Below, piece after piece: positions 32,483 through 41,728 of a DNA stretch of 64,000 bases (the stretch's first letter is position 1; every line of letters starts with the position of its first letter). The stretch is from the NCBI RefSeq assembly GCF_000010165.1, contig NC_012491.1, positions 2,040,001-2,104,000 of the forward strand, read 5' to 3'. Under the pieces are notes generated by a model. The model ran no database searches. It was not told the origin of the DNA and saw nothing but the letters and a program-made list of their open reading frames with translations. This stretch comes from Brevibacillus brevis NBRC 100599. GTDB taxonomy: Bacteria; Bacillota; Bacilli; Brevibacillales; Brevibacillaceae. Made by a program: the position numbers and the translations under genes.

Positions 32483-33600
32483 CGGAACAATCGCATGGCT
32501 CTTGTGCTGGATGTGGGATTGCCATTCAGACAGCAGATGCAAAAAAGCCTGGCTATGCACCTGAATCCGCGCTTGGCAGAAAGGTAATCATTTGCCAGCG
32601 CTGTTATCGCATCAAGCATTATAATGAAGTAGCTCCCGTAGGAATGGGCGATGACGACTTCCTCAAGATTTTGGATGGCATCGGCTCTACGGAGTCTCTT
32701 GTCGTAATGGTAGTCGATATCTTTGACTTCCAAGGCTCCTGGCTCAAGGGTTTGCCACGTTTTGTCGGGAAGAATCCGATTTTGCTCGTGGGTAACAAGG
32801 TTGATTTGCTGCCGAGAAACATCAACCTGAACCGTGTACGCAACTGGATGCAGCACGAAGCAAAAGAACGCGGACTGCGCCCGGAGGATGTCGTACTGAT
32901 CAGCGCGCAGAAAGGGCTTCATATCGATGAATTATTGAATCGCATTGGAGAGTTGCGCAAAGGCCGTGATGTATACATTGTCGGTGTGACCAACGTAGGA
33001 AAGTCGACGATGATCAACCGCATCTTGCATGACTACGGTGCGGCTGAGCTGGAGATTACCACTTCGCCATTCCCTGGTACGACACTTGACAAAATCGAGA
33101 TTCCGCTCGAGGATGGCCGCTCCATTTTTGATACGCCGGGAATCATTAATCGCGACCAGATCGGACATATGGTATCCCCGACTGATCTGAGAAAGATTAC
33201 CCCGACCAGCCGGATTAACTCCAAGGTGTATCAGCTCGATGATGGGCAATCGCTCTTTTTGGGTGGTTTAGCCCGTATCGACTTCGTACGCGGAGAGAGA
33301 CAGCCGTTCATCGTCTATGTCGACAACGATCTGTACATCCACCGGACGAAGCTGGAGAAAGCAGACGAAGTGATGCAAAAGCACCATGGAACCTTGCTGG
33401 TGCCGCCAACAGGGGAGGAAGCTGCGAAAGCACTTCCACCATTTGTGAAGCACACCTTTAAAATCAACAAGTCCACCATGACCACTGACATCGTAATTTC
33501 CGGTTTGGGCTGGGTCAGCATCCAAGGAAAACACGAAGCGAGTGTTGTCGTGCATGCACCTAAAGGCGTAAGTGTTGGGATGCGCAAAGGGCTGATCTAG
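32479..33600 (+). CDS. yqeH: Ribosome-biogenesis GTPase YqeH
   Basis: The 373-residue protein has a zinc finger (CAGCGIAIQ ... IICQRCYRIKHY, residues 8-50) and a circularly permuted GTPase domain. G4 (LLVGNKVDLLP) and G5 (LISAQKGLH) come before G1 (IVGVTNVGKSTM) and G3 (IFDTPGI). A C-terminal treble-clef/RNA-binding region follows. YqeH is needed for 30S subunit assembly and start of DNA replication in Bacillus. The ATG at 32479 follows GTGGAGGAGAAAAGC and overlaps the yqeG stop. Confidence 0.95.
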   Translation: MTEQSHGSCAGCGIAIQTADAKKPGYAPESALGRKVIICQRCYRIKHYNEVAPVGMGDDDFLKILDGIGSTESLVVMVVDIFDFQGSWLKGLPRFVGKNPILLVGNKVDLLPRNINLNRVRNWMQHEAKERGLRPEDVVLISAQKGLHIDELLNRIGELRKGRDVYIVGVTNVGKSTMINRILHDYGAAELEITTSPFPGTTLDKIEIPLEDGRSIFDTPGIINRDQIGHMVSPTDLRKITPTSRINSKVYQLDDGQSLFLGGLARIDFVRGERQPFIVYVDNDLYIHRTKLEKADEVMQKHHGTLLVPPTGEEAAKALPPFVKHTFKINKSTMTTDIVISGLGWVSIQGKHEASVVVHAPKGVSVGMRKGLI

Positions 33601-33675
33601 CTTAAACAAGAAAAGTCGAGTTAGCCTTGCCCCTTGCCATATGCTATAGAGAGACGTCCGGGGAGGAAAAGCTCC

Positions 33676-34527
33676 ATGATTACAAGCAAAACACAACTGG
33701 TTGGCCTGTTTGGGCATCCAGTTTCCCACTCACAATCACCGATGATGCACAATACAGCTTTTTTAGAGACCGGGTTGGGATTTGCCTATGCTGCGTTCGA
33801 TGTGGAACCGGAAAATCTGGAAGATGCAGTCGCGGGTATTCGCGCGTTAGGCCTGAAGGGGATTAACGTCACGATTCCCCACAAAGTCGCTATCATGCCG
33901 ATGTTGGATGAAATCGATCCGCTTGCCAAACGAATCGGTGCCGTTAATACCGTCGTTTCTCGTGATGGACGCTTGATCGGCTATAACACAGATGGTATGG
34001 GCTATGTTCGTTCGCTTGTGGAAGAGACGGGAATCGTTCTTGAAAAGCAAGTGGTAACCATGGTAGGGGCTGGAGGCGCTGCGCGAGCTGTGGCGTTTAC
34101 CTTGGCTGAACAAGGAGTCAAGGAAATTCGCATTATCAATCGTTCCCGGGAAAGAGCTGCGGTATTGGCTGAGCATGTCGGAATGATTGTACCTACGAAA
34201 ATCGTAGAACAAGGCGAAGGGGAAGCAGCTATCGCGGACTCTTCGTTGTTGATCAATACGACATCGATCGGAATGCTGCCAAACGTGCAGGAGACACCTG
34301 TGCCAGCAGAGTGGCTTCATTCCGGTTTAACCGTTAGCGATCTGATTTATAACCCGCTCGAAACACGTCTGCTCAAAGAAGCGCGTGCTATTGGAGCCAC
34401 TGTTCATTCCGGAATCGGCATGTTCGTGAATCAAGGTGCACTGGCATTCGAGCTGTGGACGGGCGAGCAAGCACCAACTGGGGTTATGCGTGAGGTCGTC
34501 TTGCAACAATTAAAGAAAACAACCTGA
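33676..34527 (+). CDS. aroE: Shikimate dehydrogenase
   Basis: The 283-residue protein has the shikimate-binding domain ([19 protein letters not shown], residue 10, with the SxS pair), the catalytic Lys in [14 protein letters not shown] near 70 and the Asp in [10 protein letters not shown]. The NADP-binding fold is [21 protein letters not shown] near 130 with NRSRERA as NADP selector. It reduces 3-dehydroshikimate in aromatic amino acid synthesis. The start at 33676 follows GGGGAGG. It lies in the yqe operon as in Bacillus. Confidence 0.95.
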
Positions 34528-34556
34528 TTGGCAGGATATAAAAGGAGGCATTGCCG

Positions 34557-34847
34557 ATGTTGACCGGCAAGCAAAAGCGCTTTTTGCGCGCAGAAGCACA
34601 TCATCTCACCCCTATTTTCCAAGTTGGAAAAGGTGGAGTAAACGAAAACATGATCACACAGATCAAAGAAGCGTTGGAAGTACGTGAATTGATCAAGGTA
34701 GCGATTTTGCAAAACAATAATGACGATAAACATCAAGTGGCTGAAGATCTCGCTGCAGGTGCTGGAGCAGAGCTTGTGCAGTTGATTGGCCATACAGTTG
34801 TCTTGTACAAAGAGTCTCGGGAGAACAAGACGATCAAGCTTCCGTAA
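34557..34847 (+). CDS. yhbY: YhbY-family (CRM domain) RNA-binding protein
   Basis: The 96-residue protein is a single CRM domain: LTGKQKRFLRAEAHHLTPIFQVGKGGVNENMI at the N-terminus with the GxxG RNA-binding loop (VGKGG). YhbY/YqeI proteins associate with pre-50S ribosomal particles. ATG at 34557 fits AAAGGAGG eight bases upstream better than the in-frame TTG at 34551. It is cotranscribed with aroE and nadD. Confidence 0.93.
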   Translation: MLTGKQKRFLRAEAHHLTPIFQVGKGGVNENMITQIKEALEVRELIKVAILQNNNDDKHQVAEDLAAGAGAELVQLIGHTVVLYKESRENKTIKLP

Positions 34848-34861
34848 GTGACCTGCATGCA

Positions 34862-35455
34862 ATGAGACAGCCAATCAAGCAAGTAGGGATCATGGGAGGA
34901 ACGTTTGACCCGATTCATTGTGGGCACTTGCTGGCGGCCGAACAAGCCAGAGAGCAAGCGGGCCTGGATGAAATCTGGTTTATGCCTACACACGTTCCAC
35001 CACACAAAGAAAGAGAGAGTCTGACGCTGGCGCATCACCGCTTGCAAATGGTTCAGCTGGCCGTGTCTGATCACGAGGTGTTTCGTGTTACAGATGTAGA
35101 GTTCGAAAGAAAAGGGCCATCGTACACCTATGATACGATGACTCAGCTCATTAGGCAGTTCCCGGATTGCCGGTTTTCCTTTATCATGGGGGGAGATATG
35201 GTAAAAATCTTGCCCAAATGGTACCAGTACCAAGAGCTGATTCATATGGTACGCTTTATAGGTCTAGCGAGACCAGGAACCGAACTGGACCTAAAATCGA
35301 GCGAGGACGTCACATATGTGGAGATGCCTGTTTGGGACATATCCTCCACGATGATTCGCGAGAAGGCAGCTGCCAGGAAAAGCATCCGTTATCTTGTGCC
35401 TGATGCCGTGGAGCGCTATATAAAGGAGAACCGAATCTATGAGACTTTTGGATAA
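34862..35455 (+). CDS. nadD: Nicotinate-nucleotide adenylyltransferase
   Basis: The 197-residue nucleotidyltransferase has GIMGGTFDPIHCGHLLAAEQA near residue 9 (HxGH motif), FMPTHVPPHKERE near 40, SFIMGGDMVKILPKWY near 108 and WDISSTMIREKAAARKSIRYLVP near 160 (ISSTxIR motif). It converts nicotinate mononucleotide to deamido-NAD. The ribosome site is weak; translation may couple to yhbY, whose stop is 14 bases away. It overlaps yqeK by 17 bases. Confidence 0.95.
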   Translation: MRQPIKQVGIMGGTFDPIHCGHLLAAEQAREQAGLDEIWFMPTHVPPHKERESLTLAHHRLQMVQLAVSDHEVFRVTDVEFERKGPSYTYDTMTQLIRQFPDCRFSFIMGGDMVKILPKWYQYQELIHMVRFIGLARPGTELDLKSSEDVTYVEMPVWDISSTMIREKAAARKSIRYLVPDAVERYIKENRIYETFG

Positions 35456-36029
35456 TCGGGAAGAGCTTCTCGTTCGCGTACGGCAACAAATGCATGAAAA
35501 ACGCTACAATCACACGCTAGGGGTGGCTGCGTCGGCTCGCGAGCTGGCAGAGAGATTCGGGGCTGATCCTGACAAAGCCGAGCTTGCTGGTCTGTTGCAC
35601 GATTACTGCAAGTGCTGGCCTGTGGAAAAAATGTTTGAGATTCTCGTTCGCCACGATATGCCTACAGAGCTTTTAGAAGGGGAAAAAGAGCTGTGGCACG
35701 CCTTTGCAGCAGCGATCGTGATCCAGACTGACCTAGGTGTAACGGATGCAGATATTTTACAAGCTGTTCGCTACCATACGACGGGGCGAGCTGGCATGTC
35801 CCTGTTAGAAAAAGTCGTCTGTGTGGCAGACTATATAGAACCAAACCGGGTTTACCCCGGTGTCGATTTTATTCGCGCCAAAGCCATGCATGATTTGGAT
35901 GCCGCCCTGGCACTTGCCTTGGGAGGCACCATTCAATTTTTGATAGAGAAGCAAAAGACAGTTTTTCCGTTGACATTGACGGCCTATAACGATTTGGTTT
36001 CCCGCAAAGGGAGAGAAGGAGGGTTTTGA
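35439..36029 (+). CDS. yqeK: HD-domain hydrolase YqeK (diadenosine tetraphosphatase)
   Basis: The 196-residue protein has the HD metal ligands: His in RYNHTLGVAASA near residue 24, HD in LAGLLHDYCKCWP near 53, further His in WHAFAAAIVIQ near 85 and RYHTTGRAGMS, and Asp in VCVADYIEPNR. YqeK enzymes hydrolyse Ap4A to ADP. It overlaps the nadD end and the rsfS start, as is usual in this operon. Confidence 0.93.
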   Translation: MRLLDNREELLVRVRQQMHEKRYNHTLGVAASARELAERFGADPDKAELAGLLHDYCKCWPVEKMFEILVRHDMPTELLEGEKELWHAFAAAIVIQTDLGVTDADILQAVRYHTTGRAGMSLLEKVVCVADYIEPNRVYPGVDFIRAKAMHDLDAALALALGGTIQFLIEKQKTVFPLTLTAYNDLVSRKGREGGF

Positions 36030-36385
36030 TGGTTAAAACAGTAGAAGATTTGGCCCAGTTGGTTGTGAAGGCAGCAGAGGACAAAAAAGCAGAGAACTTG
36101 AAGGTGCTCGATATTAGAAAGCTGTCTGTGATCGCAGACTATTTCATGATTTGCCACGGAAACAACGAGCGTCAAGTACAGGCAATTGTTCGCGAAATTC
36201 GTGACCAAGCCCACAAAAACGGCTTTGACGTCCGCGGTATCGAGGGAGCAGATGAAGGGCGCTGGGTACTGGTTGATCTGGGCGATATCGTCATTCACGT
36301 TTTCCATCGCGAAGATCGCGAGTTTTACAACCTGGAGCGCCTGTGGAAGGACGCAGAGGAAGTTTCCTTCAGCGCGCAAGGGTAA
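36029..36385 (+). CDS. rsfS: Ribosomal silencing factor RsfS
   Basis: The 118-residue protein has the family core LDIRKLSVIADYFMICHGNNERQVQAIVREI and GADEGRWVLVDLGDIVIHVFHREDREFYNLERLW. RsfS binds L14 on the large subunit and blocks subunit joining in starvation. The ATG at 36029 overlaps the yqeK TGA and has GGAGGG five bases upstream. Confidence 0.95.
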   Translation: MVKTVEDLAQLVVKAAEDKKAENLKVLDIRKLSVIADYFMICHGNNERQVQAIVREIRDQAHKNGFDVRGIEGADEGRWVLVDLGDIVIHVFHREDREFYNLERLWKDAEEVSFSAQG

Positions 36386-36391
36386 GGACAG

Positions 36392-37141
36392 ATGGCATAC
36401 GCACATATGGCCGCTGTATATGACAGGCTGATGGCGGATACTCCTTATGACCAGTGGCTCGATTGGGTCGAGCGTCATTGGAAAAAGGGAGAGAAGCCTG
36501 TGCGGGTCATTGATCTTGGCTGTGGGACTGGCACGATTGCGATCCCACTCGCCAAGCGGGGATACCGTGTTACGGGAGTGGATCTCTCAACAGAAATGCT
36601 TGCAATCGCCTATGACAAAATGAGGCAGGAGCAAGTAGAAGTAGCGTGGGTGGAGCAGGATATGCGGGAGCTGTCCTTGCCAGAAGCGGATGCGGTCATC
36701 TCCTTGTGTGATTCATTGAGCTATCTTACAGAGGAAGCGGATGTGCAGGAAACGTTCAAACGCGTTTTCGCCCATCTCGCGCCTGGTGGGAGCTTTCTAT
36801 TTGATGTGCACAGCCCGTACAAGATGCTGCACATTTTCGGAGACGAGACGTTCACACATGTAGAAGATGAAGTTTCGTACATTTGGCAATGTTTTTGCGA
36901 CCCACTGCGACTAGAGGTAGAGCATCAGTTAACGTTTTTCATTCGTCAGCCAAACGGATTGTACGAGCGGATGGAAGAGGAGCATTGGCAAAGGGCTTAT
37001 CAGCCTGTCCAACTGATGCGCTGGCTGACAGATGCTGGCTTCACAGATATCATCATCACCGCTGATTACTCGGATTTGCCACCACAAGAAGCGAGTGAGC
37101 GCCTATTTTTCTCAGCCCGCAAGCCGAAAAGTTTGACATGA
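36392..37141 (+). CDS. yqeM: Class I SAM-dependent methyltransferase YqeM
   Basis: The 249-residue protein has AdoMet motif I VRVIDLGCGTGTIAIPLA near residue 38, motif II VTGVDLSTEMLAIA near 60, and later LAPGGSFLFDVHSPYK near 125. It belongs to the YqeM type that closes this operon in Bacilli; the substrate is unknown. AAGGGTAAGGACAG precedes the ATG. The leuS promoter overlaps the last codons. Confidence 0.9.
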   Translation: MAYAHMAAVYDRLMADTPYDQWLDWVERHWKKGEKPVRVIDLGCGTGTIAIPLAKRGYRVTGVDLSTEMLAIAYDKMRQEQVEVAWVEQDMRELSLPEADAVISLCDSLSYLTEEADVQETFKRVFAHLAPGGSFLFDVHSPYKMLHIFGDETFTHVEDEVSYIWQCFCDPLRLEVEHQLTFFIRQPNGLYERMEEEHWQRAYQPVQLMRWLTDAGFTDIIITADYSDLPPQEASERLFFSARKPKSLT

Positions 37142-37162
37142 TTGGTTCGGATTGACTATAAT
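37133..37162 (+). promoter_or_regulatory. leuS promoter
   Basis: A perfect TTGACA (37133-37138) is separated by 18 bases from a perfect TATAAT (37157-37162). It overlaps the yqeM stop and starts the T-box leader. Confidence 0.85.
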
Positions 37163-37169
37163 GGCGTTA

Positions 37170-37465
37170 TAACTACAGATTTCGACGCGTTTAAGAGGAA
37201 TAGTAGGAATCGGATTCGAGCATTCACAGAGAGTTGACGGATGGTGCAAGTCAACCCGGATCTATCTGAACTCACCTCCCAGCACTTGCCCCCAAGGTCA
37301 TCCAAGTCATGACTGCGTAAGGGTGAGCGGCTTATCCCCGATACGGATGAAACAAGTGGGTGAATGCTTGTCATTTGCCAATCTGGGTGGTACCGCGGGA
37401 ATGTAAACAACCTCTCGTCCCTTTCGCAAGAGCGATCTGGGATGTGAGGTTTTCTTTAATTTTTA
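37170..37465 (+). promoter_or_regulatory. Leucine T-box leader of leuS
   Basis: This leader fills the 351-base gap ahead of leuS. Visible parts are stem I with GGTGCAAG in its distal loop region, a specifier-like GAA-CTC-A at 37268-37274 (CTC, Leu), the conserved T-box GGGTGGTACCGCGG at 37385-37398, and an intrinsic terminator: AACCTCTCGTCCC (37409-37421) pairs with GGGATGTGAGGTT (37439-37451), then TTCTTTAATTTTT. Uncharged leucine tRNA would favour the antiterminator and leuS expression. Confidence 0.93.
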
Positions 37466-37492
37466 CCTATTTTAAGATGGGAGTGCTTTACC

Positions 37493-39910
37493 ATGGTATT
37501 CAGTCATCGTAATGTCGAAAAGAAGTGGCAGCAATATTGGGAGCAGAACAAGACCTTCAAAACCTCCGAGGATGAGGGCAAGAAAAAGTTTTACGCACTC
37601 GACATGTTCCCGTATCCATCTGGAGCTGGCCTGCACGTAGGACATCCGGAAGGCTATACGGCTACTGATATTTTGTCCCGCATGAAGCGGATGCAAGGAT
37701 ATAACGTTCTCCATCCAATGGGCTGGGATGCGTTTGGTTTGCCAGCGGAGCAATACGCGCTCGATACAGGAAACGATCCGGCGGAATTCACCGAGCACAA
37801 TATCAACACCTTCCGTCGCCAAATTAAGTCTCTCGGATTTTCCTACGACTGGGATCGTGAAATTAACACAACTGATCCGCATTACTACAAGTGGACACAA
37901 TGGATTTTTACGAAGCTGTATGAGCACGGCTTGGCTTATATTGACGAGGTAGCTGTAAACTGGTGCCCTGCTTTGGGAACGGTTTTGGCGAACGAAGAAG
38001 TGATTGATGGAAAAAGTGAGCGTGGCGGACACCCAGTAGAACGCCGCCCAATGAAGCAATGGGTCTTGAAAATTACTGCGTATGCGGAAAGACTGCTCGC
38101 TGACCTGGATGAACTGGATTGGCCAGAGAGCATCAAGGAAATGCAACGCAACTGGATCGGCCGTTCTGAAGGGGCAGAAGTAACCTTTGGTATCGAAGGT
38201 CATGATGAATCCTTTACCGTCTTTACGACTCGTCCAGACACTCTTTACGGGGCAACCTATGCGGTACTGGCTCCTGAGCACAAGCTGGTTGAACAAATTA
38301 CCGTACCGGCTCAAAAAGAAGCAGTAGAAGCGTACCTGGATCAAGCAAAGCGCAAGAGCGATTTGGAACGTACTGATCTGGCAAAAGAAAAGACAGGAGT
38401 ATTTACTGGAGCGTATGCGATCAACCCGGTTAACGGCGAGCGTCTGCCAATCTGGATTGCAGATTACGTGCTGATCAGCTACGGAACAGGCTCCATCATG
38501 GCGGTTCCAGCGCACGATGAACGCGACTATGAGTTCGCGAAAACATTCGATCTGCCAATCAAGCAAGTCATCGCTGGTGGCGATATCTCCAAAGAAGCGT
38601 ATGCAGGCGACGGAGAGCACATTAACTCTGGCATGCTCGATGGTTTGAACAAAGAACAGGCGATCAGCAAAATGATTGAGTGGCTGGAAGCAGAAGGCAA
38701 AGGAAATCGCAAGGTAACGTACCGTCTGCGCGACTGGCTGTTTAGCCGTCAACGTTACTGGGGTGAACCAATTCCGATTCTCCACCTGGAAGATGGCACG
38801 ATGAAAGTCGTTCCAGAATCCGAATTGCCAATCATGTTGCCAAAAACAAAAGAAATCAAACCATCCGGTACAGGTGAATCGCCATTGGCAAACATCGCGG
38901 AGTGGGTCAACACTATCGATCCGGAAACAGGCATGAAAGCACGCCGTGAGACAAACACGATGCCGCAATGGGCGGGTAGCTGCTGGTACTTCCTGCGCTT
39001 CATCGATCCACACAATGACAAGGCATTGGCTGATCCAGACAAACTGAAAGAATGGCTGCCAATCGACATTTACATTGGTGGTGCAGAGCATGCGGTACTG
39101 CACTTGCTCTACTCTCGTTTCTGGCACAAGTTCCTGTACGATATCGGTGTCGTACCTACAAAGGAACCATTCCAAAAGCTGTTTAACCAAGGGATGATCC
39201 TGGGTGAAAACAACGAGAAAATGAGTAAGTCCAAAGGCAACGTCGTAAACCCAGACGATATCATCGACAGCCATGGTGCCGATACACTACGCATGTACGA
39301 AATGTTCATGGGGCCACTGGATGCTTCGATCGCTTGGTCGACAAAAGGCTTGGATGGCGCACGCCGCTTCCTGGATCGCGTATATCGTCTGTTTGTGGGT
39401 GATAACGGTGAGCTGAACGAAAAAATCGTGGAAACCTCCAACGTAGCTGGCATGGAGCGCGTGTACCACCAAACTGTGAAAAAAGTAACAGAAGACTACG
39501 AGGGCCTGCGTTTCAATACAGGTATCTCTCAGTTGATGGTATTCGTAAACGAAGCGTACAAAGCAGAAGTTTTGCCGAAGAAATTCATGGAGGACTTTGT
39601 AAAAATGCTGTCTCCAATCGCTCCGCACTTGGGTGAAGAGCTGTGGGAAAAACTCGGTCACAGCGAGAGCGTGGCATACGCAGCATGGCCTACGTATGAC
39701 GAAGCGAAGCTGGTTGAAGACGAGGTAGAAATCGTCCTGCAAATTAACGGCAAAAACAAAGAAAAGCTGCTCATCGCTTCTGATTCGACGAAAGAACAGA
39801 TGGAAGAGATGGCGAAAAACAACGAGATGATTAACGAACTGATCGAAGGAAAAACGATCGTCAAAGTCATCGCTGTTCCAGGCAAACTGGTGAATATCGT
39901 CGTTCGTTAA
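37493..39910 (+). CDS. leuS: Leucyl-tRNA synthetase
   Basis: The 805-residue class I synthetase has the HIGH-type motif [21 protein letters not shown] near residue 40, the editing domain around 225-415 ([20 protein letters not shown]), the KMSKS loop [17 protein letters not shown] near 570 and the C-terminal anticodon-binding region. It attaches leucine to its tRNA. The ATG at 37493 has GGGAG upstream. Its own terminator follows, so with the T-box it is an independent unit inserted between yqeM and comER. Confidence 0.97.
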   Translation: MVFSHRNVEKKWQQYWEQNKTFKTSEDEGKKKFYALDMFPYPSGAGLHVGHPEGYTATDILSRMKRMQGYNVLHPMGWDAFGLPAEQYALDTGNDPAEFTEHNINTFRRQIKSLGFSYDWDREINTTDPHYYKWTQWIFTKLYEHGLAYIDEVAVNWCPALGTVLANEEVIDGKSERGGHPVERRPMKQWVLKITAYAERLLADLDELDWPESIKEMQRNWIGRSEGAEVTFGIEGHDESFTVFTTRPDTLYGATYAVLAPEHKLVEQITVPAQKEAVEAYLDQAKRKSDLERTDLAKEKTGVFTGAYAINPVNGERLPIWIADYVLISYGTGSIMAVPAHDERDYEFAKTFDLPIKQVIAGGDISKEAYAGDGEHINSGMLDGLNKEQAISKMIEWLEAEGKGNRKVTYRLRDWLFSRQRYWGEPIPILHLEDGTMKVVPESELPIMLPKTKEIKPSGTGESPLANIAEWVNTIDPETGMKARRETNTMPQWAGSCWYFLRFIDPHNDKALADPDKLKEWLPIDIYIGGAEHAVLHLLYSRFWHKFLYDIGVVPTKEPFQKLFNQGMILGENNEKMSKSKGNVVNPDDIIDSHGADTLRMYEMFMGPLDASIAWSTKGLDGARRFLDRVYRLFVGDNGELNEKIVETSNVAGMERVYHQTVKKVTEDYEGLRFNTGISQLMVFVNEAYKAEVLPKKFMEDFVKMLSPIAPHLGEELWEKLGHSESVAYAAWPTYDEAKLVEDEVEIVLQINGKNKEKLLIASDSTKEQMEEMAKNNEMINELIEGKTIVKVIAVPGKLVNIVVR

Positions 39911-39935
39911 GAAAAGGGCGACAAGAAATAAGAAG

Positions 39936-39977
39936 AGGAGTGGAACCTGAGAGTGACAGGTATCCACTCCTTTTTTC
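39936..39977 (+). terminator. leuS terminator
   Basis: AGGAGTGGA and TCCACTCCT, with inner CTG/CAG pairing, form a stem (39936-39971) followed by six T. Confidence 0.88.
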
Positions 39978-40004
39978 GTCAATCCACGCTTACGTCGTCA
40001 TACG

Positions 40005-40838
40005 CTAATGCGGCTGATTGTTCAAATTTCGTGCAACCAGTTCCTGATCCTCGGCAAACTTCGCTTGTGTGCGGCGAAATACTTGGGCGAAAAGACCAGG
40101 AATACCGTCTTGCAAAGGAATCAGTCCTTCCCCAGTAATTCCTCCGGGCACGCAGACCCTTTTTTGGAGAGTAGGGAGGGTGAACGCTTCTTCCCGTAAA
40201 AGATCTGCGATCCCAATTAGCATTTGCGTAGTCATGTAGGTAGCAGCTTCTGCGGAAATACCCGTTTCTTCAACAGCTTCTTGAATCATTTGCTGCAAAA
40301 TATAGCTGATAAACGCTGGCCCACAACTGACAATGTCAGAAGTAATTCGTAAAAAAGGCTCCGAAATCTCAATAGGGGAGCTAATGTGCGCAAACAGACT
40401 TCGTATGAATTGACGCTGTTCCTCTTGGATTCGTGATCCGAATTCACATAAGCTAACACCACTCATGACGGCATTTGTTATAGAAGGAACGACTCGGGCA
40501 ACGGCACAAGGAACTTGAGACTCCAAATCCGCAAGCTTGATCGGACTGGTGATCGTAATCAACAGGTGGTCTGGCGTTAAGGCAGGAGCGATTTGTTCAA
40601 GCATCACGCTATATTCCAGTGGCTTGACGCACAGCACGATCGTTATAGCTTCTTTGGCCAAATCGGCATTGCTGTGCGCGACAATGAGCCCAGGATGTTT
40701 TTCTGCCAGTTGCTGCGCCTTCGCAGGGGTTCTGTTGCTGATAATGACATGACCAGGTGTCAGCGCCTTGGCTGACAGCAATGATTCAATCAAGATACTG
40801 CCCATGCTGCCCGTACCAATGAACCCAATTCTATTCAT
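40005..40838 (-). CDS. comER: ComER, pyrroline-5-carboxylate-reductase-like late competence protein
   Basis: The protein has about 277 residues. It has an N-terminal Rossmann fold (RIGFIGTGSMGSILIESLL) with NRTPAKAQQLAEKHPG, and the ProC-like helical C-terminus (SCGPAFISYILQQMIQEAVEETGISAEAATYMTTQ). ComER is the ProC paralogue next to comE genes in Bacilli and affects sporulation and biofilm in some species; catalysis is unproven. ATG at 40838 fits GGGAGG best; ATG at 40844 is possible. It lies downstream of comEA on the same strand, unlike in Bacillus subtilis. Confidence 0.9.
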   Translation of the reverse strand: MNRIGFIGTGSMGSILIESLLSAKALTPGHVIISNRTPAKAQQLAEKHPGLIVAHSNADLAKEAITIVLCVKPLEYSVMLEQIAPALTPDHLLITITSPIKLADLESQVPCAVARVVPSITNAVMSGVSLCEFGSRIQEEQRQFIRSLFAHISSPIEISEPFLRITSDIVSCGPAFISYILQQMIQEAVEETGISAEAATYMTTQMLIGIADLLREEAFTLPTLQKRVCVPGGITGEGLIPLQDGIPGLFAQVFRRTQAKFAEDQELVARNLNNQPH

Positions 40839-40904
40839 GGGCATACCTCCCTCCGATATTCTTCTCCCATTCTATGTAGGAGCACCTATGATCATGACCG
40901 GATC

Positions 40905-41609
40905 TCATTGTACCATCAGCCGATCCTTTATCCGTGCAAACATCTTCTCGCCAATTCCCTCAATCTGTTTCAGGTCATCCGCTGAACGAAATGGTCCTTG
41001 TTTTGACCGGTAATCCACGATTGCCTTTGCACGAGCTTCTCCAATTCCGGGAAGGCTCATGAGCTCATCGGCAGTTGCCGTGTTGAGGTTTATGACTGAA
41101 GAGGCACCAGTGGTGGATACGCTTGCAGCGGATTGTACAAGGCCAATGGATGAGGAGACTGGTGCGGTTGCCCCTTTAGCCGGGATGACAAGAGCAGCTC
41201 CATCTGCGAGCGGCGCTGCCAAATTGATCTGTACCAGGTCAGCATCAGGAAGTGCTCCTCCTGCTTTTTCGATGGCAGTTGCGACACGCGTACCTGGTTC
41301 AAATTGGTATAAACCGGGGTTTTTCACTTGCCCTTTCACATCGACATAGAGAGGAGGGGGGAGTGGTTCCTTATCCTTATCTTTTTCTTGCGTTGCTTTT
41401 ACTGGCTTGGCAGGTTGAGCAGCAACTGAATCATCTGTTCGTTCTTTTGTTTCAACATCTGATGCTGCATAAGCTGGAGTATGCAACGGTAGTTCGGCAG
41501 TCTTATGCGATTGGTCGCGTTGATAGAGCCAATAGCTACAACCGACAAACAGAACAGCCGCAGTCAGCAAGAGGATACGGCGATAACGCTCCCACCATTC
41601 CAACACCAT
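40905..41609 (-). CDS. comEA: Competence DNA receptor ComEA
   Basis: The 234-residue protein has an N-terminal membrane anchor (RILLLTAAVLFVGCSYWLY), a charged spacer, an SLBB-type domain (YVDVKGQVKNPGLYQFEPGTRVATAIEKAGG, near residues 88-150) and a C-terminal helix-hairpin-helix DNA-binding domain (VINLNTATADELMSLPGIGEARAKAIVDYR and IEGIGEKMFARIKDRL). It binds incoming DNA outside the membrane. GGGAGGG precedes the ATG. It is inverted relative to comEC and separated from it by asnB. Confidence 0.95.
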   Translation of the reverse strand: MVLEWWERYRRILLLTAAVLFVGCSYWLYQRDQSHKTAELPLHTPAYAASDVETKERTDDSVAAQPAKPVKATQEKDKDKEPLPPPLYVDVKGQVKNPGLYQFEPGTRVATAIEKAGGALPDADLVQINLAAPLADGAALVIPAKGATAPVSSSIGLVQSAASVSTTGASSVINLNTATADELMSLPGIGEARAKAIVDYRSKQGPFRSADDLKQIEGIGEKMFARIKDRLMVQ

Positions 41610-41618
41610 AACAAAAAA

Positions 41619-41698
41619 CCCTCCCGTCCTTCACGTAGCGATACGTTCATAGAGAGAACTTGTTCTCTATAAACGATGCTACGAAAAGTAAGAGAGGG
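41619..41698 (-). promoter_or_regulatory. Long structured leader upstream of comEA
   Basis: CGTAGC (41634-41639) and GCTACG (41678-41683) enclose an inner stem ATAGAGA/TCTCTAT. Outside it, bases 41694-41698 could pair with the comEA ribosome site region (41619-41623), which is followed by six T on the minus strand. It may end asnB transcription or hide the comEA ribosome site. Confidence 0.5.
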
Positions 41699-41728
41699 CC
41701 TGCAAATCTATTTAGTCTGTTTTCGCCG

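Noticed and set aside
37472-39274. 600-codon open frame on the minus strand inside leuS
   Set aside because: It lies wholly opposite leuS, has no ribosome site or recognisable domain, and is explained by codon bias of a highly expressed gene.
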